Shown piece after piece: positions 12,401 to 21,300 of a stretch of DNA of 64,000 nucleotides (position 1 is its first letter; each line of letters opens with the position of its first letter). A program made the position numbers and the translations under genes. The notes under the pieces were generated by a model. It saw only the letters and a list, made by a program, of their open reading frames with translations. It was not told where the DNA came from and ran no database searches. Source of the stretch: Asterias amurensis. Taxonomy: Eukaryota > Echinodermata > Asteroidea > Forcipulatida > Asteriidae. Location of the stretch: positions 18,710,501-18,774,500 of the forward strand of contig NC_092660.1 of assembly GCF_032118995.1 (NCBI RefSeq), given 5' to 3'.

Positions 12401-15400
12401 ATCCAGCCAGGAACACAGGGGCGAACCCCTTCTCGTTTCGAGAAGTGCACTGTGATATTTTAGGTGTGTTGAATAACACACGGGACCAACGCCTTTACAA
12501 AGCATCACGGTTAAGTGACTTGCTTAAGGACACAAGAGTCACGGCTGGGGATTCGAACCCACACTCTCTGCTGATCAGAAACACCATAGCTTGAGTACGA
12601 TGCTCTTAATCACTATAGGTAACGACACACCAACAGAAGACTGAAGTATGACAGGTTGGTCAAGTCCGTTAGAAATGGCGGGAAAATACATTATTTGAAT
12701 GCTTACCAGATTGTTGACTGCACCACTGCACTGGTGGAGTCAGCGCCAATGGCCCTCGCTCTCGCCAGCACTCTAATAACGTTGCCATCTACAACTCCAG
12801 TTTTCTGCCAAAAACAAAACAAACCGGTTTCCACATGTGAAAAAGGTTCCAATTTTAGGAGGCCAGAAACAGAAAAAAACAAAAATCACTCTTTACACTC
12901 TAAAAATCGCTCTCTCTAAGACCACATTCATTTAAAGGGAGTTTCTTCTCAAAATGTTATACATTATCAACAGCTACAGTACCTACCAGGTAATTTTTTA
13001 TGGTCATCATATTTGGAGTAATTACTAAAGGTATACCCTCCCTTTAACTGTGGACACTTTTGGTAATTGTCAAAGACCAGTCTTCTCACTTGGTGTATCT
13101 CAACATATGCATAAAATAACAAACCTGTTAAAATTTGAGCTCATTTGGTCGTCGAAGTTGCGAGATAATAATGAAAGAAAAAACACCCTTGTCACACAAA
13201 GTTGTGTGCAATTAGATGGTTGATTTCGAGACCTCAAATTCTAAACTTGAGGTCTCGAAATCAAATTCGTGGAAAATTACTTCTTTCTCGAAAACTATGT
13301 CACTTCAGAGGGAGCCGTTTCTCACCATGTTTTATCAACCTCTCTCCATTACTCGTTACCAAGTACATTTTTATGCTAATGATTATTTTGAGTAATTACC
13401 AATAGTGTCCACTGCCTTTAAAAGGATAAGTTAAAGGAACACGTTGCCTTGGATCGGACGAGTTGGTCAAAACAAAAGCGTTTGTAACCGTTTTTTATAT
13501 AATGCATATGGTTGGAAAGATGTTTTAAAAGTAGCATACAATGATCCACACAAGTTTGCCTCGAAATTGTGTGGTTTTCCTTCTACTGTGCGAACTATCA
13601 CCGTCGGCCATTTATGGGAGTCAAAATTTTGACCCCCATAAATGGCCGACGTGTTAGTCGACGAGGTAAAAGGAAAACCACGCAATTTCGAGGCATGTTT
13701 GTGTGGATCATTGTATTCTACTTTTACAATATCTGTCTACCCATATGCATTTTATAAAAAACGGTTACAAACGCTTTTCAAAGACCAACTCGACCGATCC
13801 AAGGCAATGTGTCCCTTTAATAGGCAAGTGACACTGGTTTCAGACAGGCGCACCAGAGTCCGCCCAAACCAAATAGATTAGGAGAGACTCAAGGACAACT
13901 CAAATAAATTTGGTTAGACAAGCAAGTTTTACATAATATTTACATTGCCTCGGCTCATGACAAGATCGACATCTGACACCAATTCAAGGCGCTCCAGAGT
14001 TGTTCTTACCGACTGCAACAGTCAATCTTTCGAATTCTAGCGCGTCCAGTCGCTCCCAACTCAGGCGTCAGACTTGTCATGTACTTAATTCAAAATTTGG
14101 TTGGTTACGACTCTGGAGCGCCTGTCTGAAACGGGTCTTTAAGCAGACAATTATTCTGATTGATTACCTCTTGAAAAGCAATGGATGCAACAGCACCGGC
14201 TGTGTACCTGCCGACACCAGACAACTGTTTCATGAGTGATTCTGCATCGTTTGGCATGACTCCCCCTAGAGTCTCTACCACTTTCTTAGCTCCTTCAAAT
14301 AGTCTCCTCCCCCTGGAATAGTAACCTAGACCTGACCACATTTCATTGACTTCCTGAAAGAAATGGCAAAAGACATATCTTTTATTACCCCATCACATTA
14401 TTTGCAGAGCTGCCTTCATTTTTATCTTGCAATTAGGGATATATTGTCATGGAGATATTTAGAATGAAATCGAACCTAATACAGAAAACTTAAAAAAAAA
14501 ACTGTCTGGAAATAAATAATAAGCACTTTGAGGCGTCCCTAGATCATGCAATATCTAAAAGTTGGTTATTATTAATATTGTAGGAGTATGAGAGTTTCCT
14601 AGTGGGACGTTCATATAAACAAACAAAACAAACAAACAAACAGACAAACAAAAACATCAAGTAAATTGGGTGAAAACAAGTTAGTAGCTTTACCTCAAGT
14701 GTTGCAGATACTGCAAGGTCTTCAAGGGTTGGCCACTTCTGTAAGAAATGAGGCACAAGGGGGAAATTATTGTCAAGATGAGCATTTTAATCATTTGTCT
14801 TAGAAGTGACGTATGACCTTCCACACTAAGTCATGTACACAATACTTAATAAGTCTAAAAACAATTACCCACATTTGCCCATGGCCTTGGTGCCCCTTAA
14901 AAGATTCCCACATACCTCAAGATGTTACCATGAAAGTGGCAAAATGAATAATGGCCTTGCCCCTTCAACGATGAAATTCCAGGCAACTAGCCTCTGGTGC
15001 CCTGGTCTCGGCTGTGGTGCCCAAACTTCAATTGTTTCCCATCACTGTACCTCAAGATTTTACCAATGAAAGTAAATGCCCTTTCAATAATAATAATATT
15101 TGAGTTTATATAGCGCTTTTTCACTCCCGAATGGGTGTCTCAAAGCGCTTCAAATTATTACCCCTGGTCACTGGGCCTTAATTCACTCCTTAAACCATCT
15201 CAGCTCCCTGGGGAGTATACAGCCTCGTGCAACAAATGCACTACTCGGCTAAATCAATCACAATAACCATCTCTGCCCTCACAGGTCCCCATTTACCCCT
15301 GGGTGGAGAGAAGCAATAATAGTTAAGTGTCTTGCTCAGGGACACAAGTGTCACGACCGGGATTCGAACCCACACACTGCTGAACAGAATCAGCAGAGCT

Positions 15401-17818
15401 TGAATTCGGTGCTCTTAACCGCTCGGCCACGACACCCCAACCCTATAATATTTTAGAGAACTAATCTTGCTTCTAGTTCTACTCACCGTCATCCATCTGT
15501 TGTAGTAGTCGATAACTGTCGCTACTTGTGTTTGCTGTAACATGATCTCTGACACCCACACACCATAAGCTCGTTGGTTTGGGTTTGGATGACTTGCCTT
15601 TAAAAGCAAAAAAATTAAGGGGAAAAAAACGTCATAACACTCTGGTAAGGACTAGAGCAAGCTAGTCAAAATGTTGAGACCATAAGAACTCACAAAGGTT
15701 CCTCAATCCACTAAGCGGATATAATAGTTCTGGCCGATTTCCTACATTCTGCCCAGGTACATAGTAATTAAAAAAGGAGGACAGTTCTTTTTAGAAGTGA
15801 TAAGTTTCGCCCGAATTCCACAACATGTACTCCACGGCAGTAGAGAAGTGTCTCCCGAATTCCAAATAATCTACTCAGTTAGAGCAAGACAAGTTCTCAA
15901 AAGAACATCATCTACCAAGCAACATTACACATGGTGTTACCGCTAACCAATTGTTCATTGATACCTGTAATACAATGCACTGCCCAAATCCCTCATGATC
16001 TTTTTCAAACAAGAATTCCTTTGATAAAGGATATTGACAAATCTTCTGGTAATATTTTAAAATTATTTGCAGGAACTTTCTATATCGTATTAATAACAAA
16101 AAGAAAACTGATTTACTAGAGAAAGACTCGAACCAATCCCTCCAGATTAACTTTCTGTCAATATCTTTTTAACTTTTTTGTCGATATCTTTGCTCGTTGG
16201 TTCGAGTCCCATTCTAGTAAATTTGTCTTTGTCTGACTCCAAATCATTTAAAAATGTACCCTGTCAGTTTCCCATCTGGTTTATAATAAAAATATGACAA
16301 AAAAGAAAACTTAATCTTTACCCATTTTCTCCAAGGAAGGTCTCGTTTATTTTCATCATACCATTGTAGCAGATTCAGCCTAAACCGTCTGACGTCTTCA
16401 GATTCAGTAAAGAAATGGTAGGAATTTGGCTCCTCAATTCTATCTGAAATACAAAATTTGCATAAACCATTTTCATTTTATTAGGGAACTTTAATTGGAA
16501 AATCTGTAAGTGTATGGACAATTTTGAAGAGAATCAAGCATTACTCAATGTTTTTAAATGCCAGACAACTGGACCGTTGGACAACTCGACAGTTCAGACA
16601 ACTTGACTGTTCGGACAACTCGACGGTTCAGACAACTTGACTGTCTGGACAACTCAACTGTTCGGACAACTCGACGGTTCAGACAACGTGACTGTTCGGA
16701 CAACTCGACGGATTCAGACAACTTGACTGTCTGGACAACTCAACTGTATGGACAACTCGACTGTTGGGACAACTCGACAGACTCAGACAACTCAACTGTT
16801 CAGACAACTTGACTGTTCAGACAACTCAACGGTTCGGACAACTCAACTGTTCGGTTTTGACAACTCAATTTGACTGTTTGGACAACTTGACGGTTGGGAC
16901 AACTCGACGGTTCAGACAACTTGTCTGTTTAGGACAACTTGACTGTTCGGACAACTCGAGGGTAGAAACAACTGGACTGTTGGGACAACTTGACGGTTCA
17001 GACAACTCGACAGTTAGATAATTTGACTGTTTAGACAACTCGACGGCTCGAAAAACTTGACTGTTCAGTTTGGACAACTCAACTGTTGCGACATCTCGAC
17101 GGTTCAGACAACTTGTCTGTTAGGACAACTCGACTGTTCGGACAACTCGATGGTAGAAACACTCGACTGTTGGGACAACTCGACTGTTGGGACAACTCGA
17201 TGGTTCAGACAACTTGACTGTTCAGAAAACTTGAGGGCTCGGACAACTCAACGGACTGTCCGTTCAACCGTCAGACAAGTCGACTTTTTATCAGACATCT
17301 CCACATAATCTTTTGCTTATTATAAAAAATTAAAGATAGCTCGCACTCGAATCAGTTGAGGAAAAGTTTCGGTATCCTGCCACCACTTTTTCATTCATTA
17401 TGAAATGTAATAATTTCTAATATCTAATTTACCTAAATGGAATATTCCTTTTTCGTTTTATTATGTAAAGGTTTATTTATATAATGTGTTGGCAGGATAC
17501 GAACAGTTTTCCCAAGTTAGCATGTAACTTACTACTTGGTCCCTTAGAAAATTAGAGTTAGACTCAAACCAACAGTAAAACTAAAAAGCATAACATTCCA
17601 ACAAGTCTAACAAAATGACAAACTATCGATCAATGATTATCACCTTCATGTTTGATCACTTCCTGCAACTTTCTCTTCTTCGAAACTTTTTCTTCCTGAT
17701 CCTCTATTTTCTTCTTGCAAGTTTTTCCATTCTTCTTGTCTGAATCTGAACCTTCCGAAGAAAGTGAACTTAATTCTCGCACTGCTCTTGTCGAAGTTGG
17801 CTTTCTCTTCTTTCCCAT
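433..17818 (-). CDS. MUTYH: Adenine DNA glycosylase MutY homolog, 13 coding exons, 540 aa
   Basis: Base-excision-repair glycosylase that removes adenine paired with 8-oxoguanine. Exons in transcript order: 17818-17644, 16443-16322, 15597-15487, 14738-14694, 14353-14168, 12804-12707, 12230-12086, 11413-11317, 9744-9635, 8610-8532, 7922-7771, 1841-1638, 531-433. All phases join and give 541 codons, close to the roughly 546 aa of human. Visible parts: a basic N-terminus with KKRK-type nuclear signals, catalytic Glu116 in [10 protein letters not shown], a helix-hairpin-helix ending GVGRYTAG (about 197-204), catalytic Asp219 in VVDGN, an iron-sulfur cluster Cys273-x6-Cys280-x2-Cys283-x5-Cys289, a linker with zinc-linchpin-like Cys326-x4-Cys331-x2-Cys334, a NUDIX-like 8-oxoG recognition domain (about 350-500) and a C-terminal PCNA box QTGLDSFF (527-534). 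Mammals have x6, not x4, at the first linchpin spacing. The exon 8 donor is GTCAGT, next to an inserted element. Some exons are over 1 kb apart because of repeats. It is head to head with TOE1. Confidence 0.95.
605..975 (-). repeat. tRNA-derived SINE family S1
   Basis: Matches the full S1 copy at 15085-15437. The TAATAATAATAATATT tail lies at the low-coordinate end and the tRNA-like head at about 900-975. Divergent. Confidence 0.65.
1175..1545. repeat. T1 miniature TTAA element, partial
   Basis: Starts TTAAATGCACTGAACAC, a diverged form of the T1 end. The interior carries the GACTTCAGGCCTGAAG core hairpin, so it belongs to the second T1 core type. The right end is lost. Confidence 0.65.
1970..2456. 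repeat. T1 miniature TTAA element, interrupted
   Basis: The left end is TTAAAGGCAGTGGACAC. It has the GACTTCAAGCCTGAAG-type core. It is interrupted at 2328-2418 by a short palindromic element and then continues to a degraded right end. Confidence 0.7.
2328..2418. mobile_element. Short hAT-like palindromic element with 8-9 bp target duplication
   Basis: Ends TAGACTTG and CAAGTCTA are inverted. TCTTTGAC flanks both sides (2320-2327 and 2419-2426) and is a single copy in intact T1 elements at this position. A second copy, split by another insertion, lies at about 62975-63658. Confidence 0.7.
2898..3141. repeat. C1 foldback repeat
   Basis: Inverted ends CCAATTTCATAGAGCTGC and GCAGCTCTATGAAATTGG enclose an AT-rich body with TTGCTTAGTA-like motifs. 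A partial C1 end also occurs at 2839-2870. Confidence 0.75.
3190..3455 (-). repeat. tRNA-derived SINE family S3
   Basis: The tRNA-Asn-like head (GTTGGTAGAGCACCGGCACG-like on the minus strand) lies near 3270-3335 and is followed by the TTTTGTCAATATCTTTACTTCG body. Confidence 0.65.
4335..4672 (-). repeat. tRNA-derived SINE family S2
   Basis: On the minus strand the head carries TTTGAGTCCC near 4610. The body includes TGTGTTGTGTAACGCACGTA and GGTTTACAAG-type sequence, matching the copies at 12232, 30388 and 39122. It creates a 172-codon plus-strand frame that is not a gene. Confidence 0.7.
5093..5464. mobile_element. Complete T1 miniature TTAA element (372 bp)
   Basis: TTAA at both ends (5093-5096, 5461-5464), terminal AGGCAGTGGACAC and GTGTCCAGTG. 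The core hairpin is of the GAGACCTCA type. Confidence 0.85.
6086..6477. mobile_element. T1 miniature TTAA element
   Basis: Reverse orientation relative to the 5093 copy, right end CCAGTGCCTTTAA. The left end is degraded. The core carries TTTCGAGACCTCAAAATTG. Confidence 0.8.
6534..7246 (-). repeat. S1 SINE interrupted by a T3 element
   Basis: S1 sequence runs 6534-6629 and resumes at 6993 with ACCATCTCAGCTCCCTGG, reaching the tRNA-like head near 7170-7246. The gap is exactly the TTAA element at 6630-6992. Confidence 0.85.
6630..6992. mobile_element. T3 foldback element with TTAA target duplication, nested in a SINE
   Basis: TTAA at 6630-6633 and 6989-6992. The arms are long inverted repeats: AAAACTACAGCACCTCAG near 6865 mirrors CTGAGGTGCTGTAGTTTT near 6735. 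The empty site is seen in other S1 copies (TTAA at 15190-15193). Confidence 0.9.
7505..7600 (-). repeat. S1 SINE head fragment
   Basis: Contains GGGTTCGAATCCCAGTCATG on the minus strand, followed by the CTTGTGCCCTTGAACAAGGC motif. Confidence 0.55.
7973..8440 (-). repeat. Two head-to-tail S3 SINE units
   Basis: Two tRNA-like heads (about 8010-8085 and 8305-8375) are joined by the body with TGCCAGGGATCACAACAAG and GGGATGCAACTTGG, the same arrangement as at 23783-24265. Confidence 0.65.
8942..9276. repeat. C1 foldback repeat, two adjoining copies
   Basis: GAGCTGCTTAAGCAC at the left, an internal GCTTAAGCAGCTCTATG near 9077 and a right end GCGGCTATATGACATTTGCC. Confidence 0.6.
9365..9545 (-). 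repeat. S3 SINE
   Basis: The tRNA-like head at about 9410-9485 (GAGCTAGATAGCTCAGTAGG on the minus strand) is followed by a TTTTGTTGATATCTTCGTTC body. Confidence 0.6.
9847..10236. mobile_element. Complete T2 foldback TTAA element (390 bp)
   Basis: TTAA + AGGAACACGTTGCCTTGGAT at the left, and the inverse at the right. The whole element is a long inverted repeat around CGGCCATTTATGGG / CCCATAAATGGCCG. Confidence 0.9.
11128..11310. mobile_element. Foldback element abutting the MUTYH exon 8 splice donor
   Basis: Inverted arms GGGAATAAAA-G-GTAGTGAC and a GCAGGGTC / GACCCTGC interior. A second copy lies at 23441-23624. Its right edge is within about 10 bases of the MUTYH exon 8 donor at 11316. Confidence 0.75.
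11296..11301 (-). promoter_or_regulatory. Sense-oriented AATAAA just inside MUTYH intron 8
   Basis: On the MUTYH strand, AATAAA begins 15 bases after the exon 8 donor. It is contributed by the inserted element. An in-frame stop (GTCAGTAA) immediately follows the exon if it is not spliced. Confidence 0.4.
12232..12621 (-). repeat. tRNA-derived SINE family S2
   Basis: The tRNA-like head on the minus strand is near 12550-12621 (GGGTTCGAATCCCCAGCCGTG). The body contains TTGCGCCACAGCACCTTG, and the TAATAATAATAATAAT tail lies at the low end, directly next to MUTYH exon 7. Confidence 0.75.
12932..13047. mobile_element. Short T1-like TTAA element with internal deletion
   Basis: TTAA at both ends (12932-12935, 13044-13047), terminal AGGGAGTTTC and GTATACCCTCCCT. 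The right TTAA is also the left TTAA of the next element. Confidence 0.7.
13044..13421. mobile_element. Complete T1 element
   Basis: TTAA at 13044-13047 and 13418-13421, terminal CTGTGGACACTTTTGG and CCACTGCC. The core is a perfect GAGACCTCAAATTCTAAAC hairpin partner set. Confidence 0.85.
13431..13820. mobile_element. Complete T2 foldback TTAA element (390 bp)
   Basis: Same length and structure as the 9847 copy, in the other orientation relative to internal differences. TTAA at 13431-13434 and 13817-13820. It lies ten bases from the neighbouring T1 element. Confidence 0.9.
14618..14656. repeat. AAAC microsatellite
   Basis: Interrupted (AAAC)n run in the MUTYH intron, 38 bases past the exon 4 donor. 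Confidence 0.8.
14877..15070 (+). repeat. G1-like dispersed repeat
   Basis: Contains CCATGGCCTTGGTGCCCCTT and a second GTGCCCTGGTCTCGGCTGTG. Related sequence lies at 44138, 52003, 54450 and 58857. The type is unknown. Confidence 0.5.
15085..15437 (-). repeat. Full-length tRNA-derived SINE, family S1 reference copy
   Basis: Read on the minus strand: tRNA-like head GTGGCCGAGCGGTTAAGAGC (A box) and GGGTTCGAATCCCGG (B box), then GAGCAAGACACTTAACTATT, CTCCCCAGGGAGCTGAGATG, and a tail AGCGCTATATAAACTCAAAT followed by TATTATTATT. About 350 bp. Confidence 0.85.
16105..16290 (-). repeat. S3 SINE, rearranged
   Basis: S3 pieces in both directions: GACTCGAACCAATCCCTCCAG and GGTTCGAGTCCCATTCTAG, around TTTTTGTCGATATCTTTGC. 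Confidence 0.5.
16558..17290. repeat. Minisatellite, 17-bp unit, about 43 copies
   Basis: Tandem units such as GACAACTCGACGGTTCA alternating with GACAACTTGACTGTTCG give a partial 34-bp higher-order period. It lies in MUTYH intron 1. Open frames through it are repeat artefacts. Confidence 0.95.
17355..17515. repeat. Foldback repeat, GGAAAAGTTTC family, diverged copy
   Basis: Inverted ends GGAAAAGTTTCGGTATCCTG and CAGGATACGAACAGTTTTCC. Closer copies are at 19050 and 40448. Confidence 0.65.
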
Positions 17819-17920
17819 TGCGTAACAATAACTTATTAAACTGTCAAGACGCTTTGTTTTACGAAGAAGTCCGATCATCAACAAAAATATGGTCCTCAAA
17901 TTGTGACACTGGCCTGTCAC
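17819..17920 (-). other. MUTYH: Possible in-frame 5' extension of MUTYH (alternative start, mitochondrial form)
   Basis: The reading frame of MUTYH exon 1 stays open for 34 codons upstream of the start at 17818, with ATGs at 17920 and 17878. The extension is hydrophobic and basic (for example IGLLRKTKRL), with a single acidic residue, which fits a mitochondrial presequence. The shorter start begins MGKKRKP, a nuclear-type signal. Mammalian MUTYH makes nuclear and mitochondrial forms by alternative 5' ends. That this extension is translated is inference. Confidence 0.45.
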
Positions 17921-18330
17921 ACATCAGTGACACACACACTGATCTCAGTGTGACACTGAACTTGCAGAACTTATGCAACACACGTGCAGATTTCGCGCGA
18001 AATGAAAAATGAAAACACCATGCGCAGTGCTCACTGGTGTGACAAGATATCATGCAGCAATCCATATGCTTTTACCGATTACCAGGAGAGAAAATGCTTC
18101 TGCGCAAGTTCAGACATGAACTTTGACCTAAGATGGCAGCTTCCATGAAATGTCAAGCAGTTAAAAATGAGTTAGGCCTTCAGCTTGGCATCAATCGATC
18201 GTTCAATGTCCTTTGGATGCTTAAATTTAATCAAACTTTCTGGAGGTTGTTATCGTCAATCAAGTCAATTCTGTAGACAAGTTTAAGCGAAAATAATACA
18301 ACAATTATTAGGCAGAATTGTGTGGGAAAA
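17921..18330. promoter_or_regulatory. Shared bidirectional promoter of MUTYH and TOE1
   Basis: Only 512 bases separate the MUTYH start at 17818 from the TOE1 start at 18331, with no repeat inserted. Visible motifs are a perfect palindrome TTTCGCGCGAAA at 17991-18002, equal to two opposed E2F sites, an E-box CACGTG at 17981-17986, an AAGATGGCAGC YY1-like site at 18130-18140, and an AAAATGGCG YY1-like motif spanning the TOE1 start codon. I see no convincing TATA box. MUTYH and TOE1 also share a divergent promoter in mammals. Confidence 0.75.
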
Positions 18331-21300
18331 ATGGCGATGTTTTCGAGCGTTCCAGTTGTGGATGTCCACAGGGAGAATTTCAAGTCACTGTGGCCGAGTC
18401 TCTTGTTGGCAATCAGGTCGTGCAGTTATGTTGCGATTGATGCTGAGCTTAGCGGCTTAGGAAATAGGAGAAAGTTATTGACGAAGTAAGTATATAATAA
18501 CTGGTTCCTTGGTTACCCCAGTTATTAATTCAATCAAGCAAGGAATGAGGGAGTTGACTTTTATTAAAGAATTTTTTTTTAATAAATGACCTATTTTTGA
18601 AACCAGGTCCAATCAATTGAATTGGATTGAGTGTGGATCACCCTTGTCATGCTGGTGTGGATTGACATAAACATAATTAGTAAGACTATAGAGGAACTTG
18701 GATAATTGAGGCCACATGCTCGCCAAACTGCCTCGCTAGTCCTTTGTAGTCCATTTGTATATTGTAAGGGCTAACCAACCGCTGAAAATTTGTGCCGTTA
18801 ACATTTGTTAAAAAATAGTAAAGTAAAGAGGAACTTGGATAATTGAGGCCACATGCTCACTAGTTCAATAGTTGGGATAACGTAACCCTCCTCCCGACGG
18901 CCGCACCTCCGGCCTGGCGGCCGTCTGGAGAAGGGTTACGTTATCCCAACTACATGCTCGCCAAACTGCCTCGCTAGTTCTTCGTAGTCCATTTGTATTG
19001 TAAGGGTTAACCAACCGCTGCAAATTTGTGCTGTTAACATTCGTATCACGGATAACTTTCCATATGGCGCCACCACTTTTTCACTCACTTTTACAAAAAG
19101 GGATATCTCATTGAGGTAAATTAGATACTTTACTATTATTTCATATCGAATGAAAAATTGGTGGCGCCATACGGAAACTTTTCCCGTATTGCATTCGCAG
19201 GAAGTATGAAGTTTCAGGGGGGTAGCAAAGTGACACTTGTCTTAAAGATTAGTGTTACTCTAATAACTACAGAGGCTTCTGCTCACTTCATAAAATTAGC
19301 CCACAATTAGTCCTGAGCAACTTTTAAGCTTTGCAACAAATATTAAAACGTGAACGTTTAAAAATAAATGCATGCTTAAAGGAACATGTTGCCTTGGATC
19401 GGTCGAGTTGGTCTTTGAAAATCGTTCTGTAACCGTTTGTTGTAAAATGTATATGGTTAGAAAGATATTGTAAAAGTAGAATACAATGATCTACACAAAT
19501 ATGCCTCGAAATTGCGTGGTTTTCTTTTTACCCTGTCGACTAACACGGTCGGCCATTTATGGGAGTCAAAATTTTGACTCCCATAAATGGCCGACCGTGA
19601 TAGTTCGCAACGTAAAAGGAAAACCCTGCAGTTTCGAGTGATACTTGTGTGGATCATTATATTCTACTTTTAAAACATCTTTCTAACCATATGCATTTCA
19701 TAACAAACGGTTTCAAACGCTTTTAATAGACCAACTCGTCTGATCCAAGGCAACGTGTTCCTTTAAGTAAAATACATATAGGCTGTCTTGAACAATAATA
19801 ATTTGTGTTTTTATTGAAATAGCGACAGTCGTATACCCTCCTCACAACAGAGTTGTCTAGAAATCGATCAGGAAATTCTAACTTTGTATTGACTATACAT
19901 TTATTTTTTTTCAATCCAGGTCAATGGAAGACCGCTACCAGTCTTTAGCTGAAGTAGCGAAGTCAAGATCCGTCTTGTCCCTAGGCATCTCCTGCTTTAA
20001 AGCAAGGTCACAGACACCAGGAGACCAGACTGTAACCCCTGAGAAACAGAACGCTGCATTGAGTTTCCTCGTACAGACTTTCAACATAACAACTCTTTGT
20101 TCTGAAGATTACATCGTCGAGCCCGGATCGTTGAAGTTTCTCGTTGATCACGGGTTTGATTTCAACAAGCAGTACGCCTCTGGAGTGTCGTATTACAGAG
20201 GTGTTGATCATTCTGAAAAGGTATTTGATACAGAATGAAAATGATACCAGGGAAAATCATTTGGGGATTAAGGCCTACTGCTTCACCCACGGGGGCACAA
20301 ATTTTGGGGTAGGATCTTCCTCCGTCGTGTCAAGCCACAAGGTTTCTCCGGATCCTTAAAGGCACTTGATGGACACCTTTGGTAATTGTCAAAGACCATG
20401 GCCCAATTTCATAGCTCTGCTTACAGCCGAACTTGCGCTTGCAATCACGATTCCCCGCTTACGTGCAAGCGCAAAATTTCTGCGCTAGCCTTGTAAGCGT
20501 AGAATGCCTAGTAATGTGGAGTACGTACGCGCAGAAGCCCAAATTTGTCGCTTACCCATTAAGTACGCTTGCCGTAAGCACAGAATTCCCTGCTTCCGTA
20601 AGCGCCGATTCTGTGCTTACGGTAAGCAGAGCCATGAAATTGGGCCCTGTATTCTAACTTGTTACATCCCAACATATGCATAAAATAACAAACCTGTGAA
20701 AATTTGCACTCAATTGGTCATTGAAGTTGCAAGAGATTTGTTGCCTTGATGCACACATTTTTGTGCTTTCAGACTTCAGGCCTGAAATCTTTCAATATTT
20801 GAGTTGGATTTTAAATCTTTTTCAAAAACTACGTTACTTCAGAGTAGTTATTATTATTAATTCCTCTTTTTTCGTGACCCTTCTGTCGTTCTACCCAGGA
20901 TGAGAAAGATTCGGACTCCCAGACGCTGAGATCGCTCTTTGCCTCGCTCATCCAGAGTGCCAAGCCGGTAATCTTTCACAACGGCCTCGTCGATCTGGTC
21001 TTCCTCTACCAGAACCTCTACTCCAATCTGCCTCCTTCATCAGCCCAATTCATCGCTGACCTCTGCGAGATTTTTCCCGGGGGGCTCTTCGACACCAAAT
21101 ATCTGGCTGAGTTTGTGGCGAGAATGCAGGCGTCGTACTTGGAGTACGTCTTCAGGAAAAGGTAAGACTGTGGTTGGAGGGCCAGGGTACTGCCAAAGAT
21201 GAACTCCATCTGTTTCTCATCCTTATCATTCTGCATTACTTTTCGATCAAGGTATACAGGTTATGATAAAACACTCTTTGATTTCAATTTAACTTCTCTC

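Noticed and set aside
16558-17308. Several long open frames rich in DNSTV / QLDCSDN peptides
   Set aside because: They are translations of the 17-bp minisatellite and appear in all frames.
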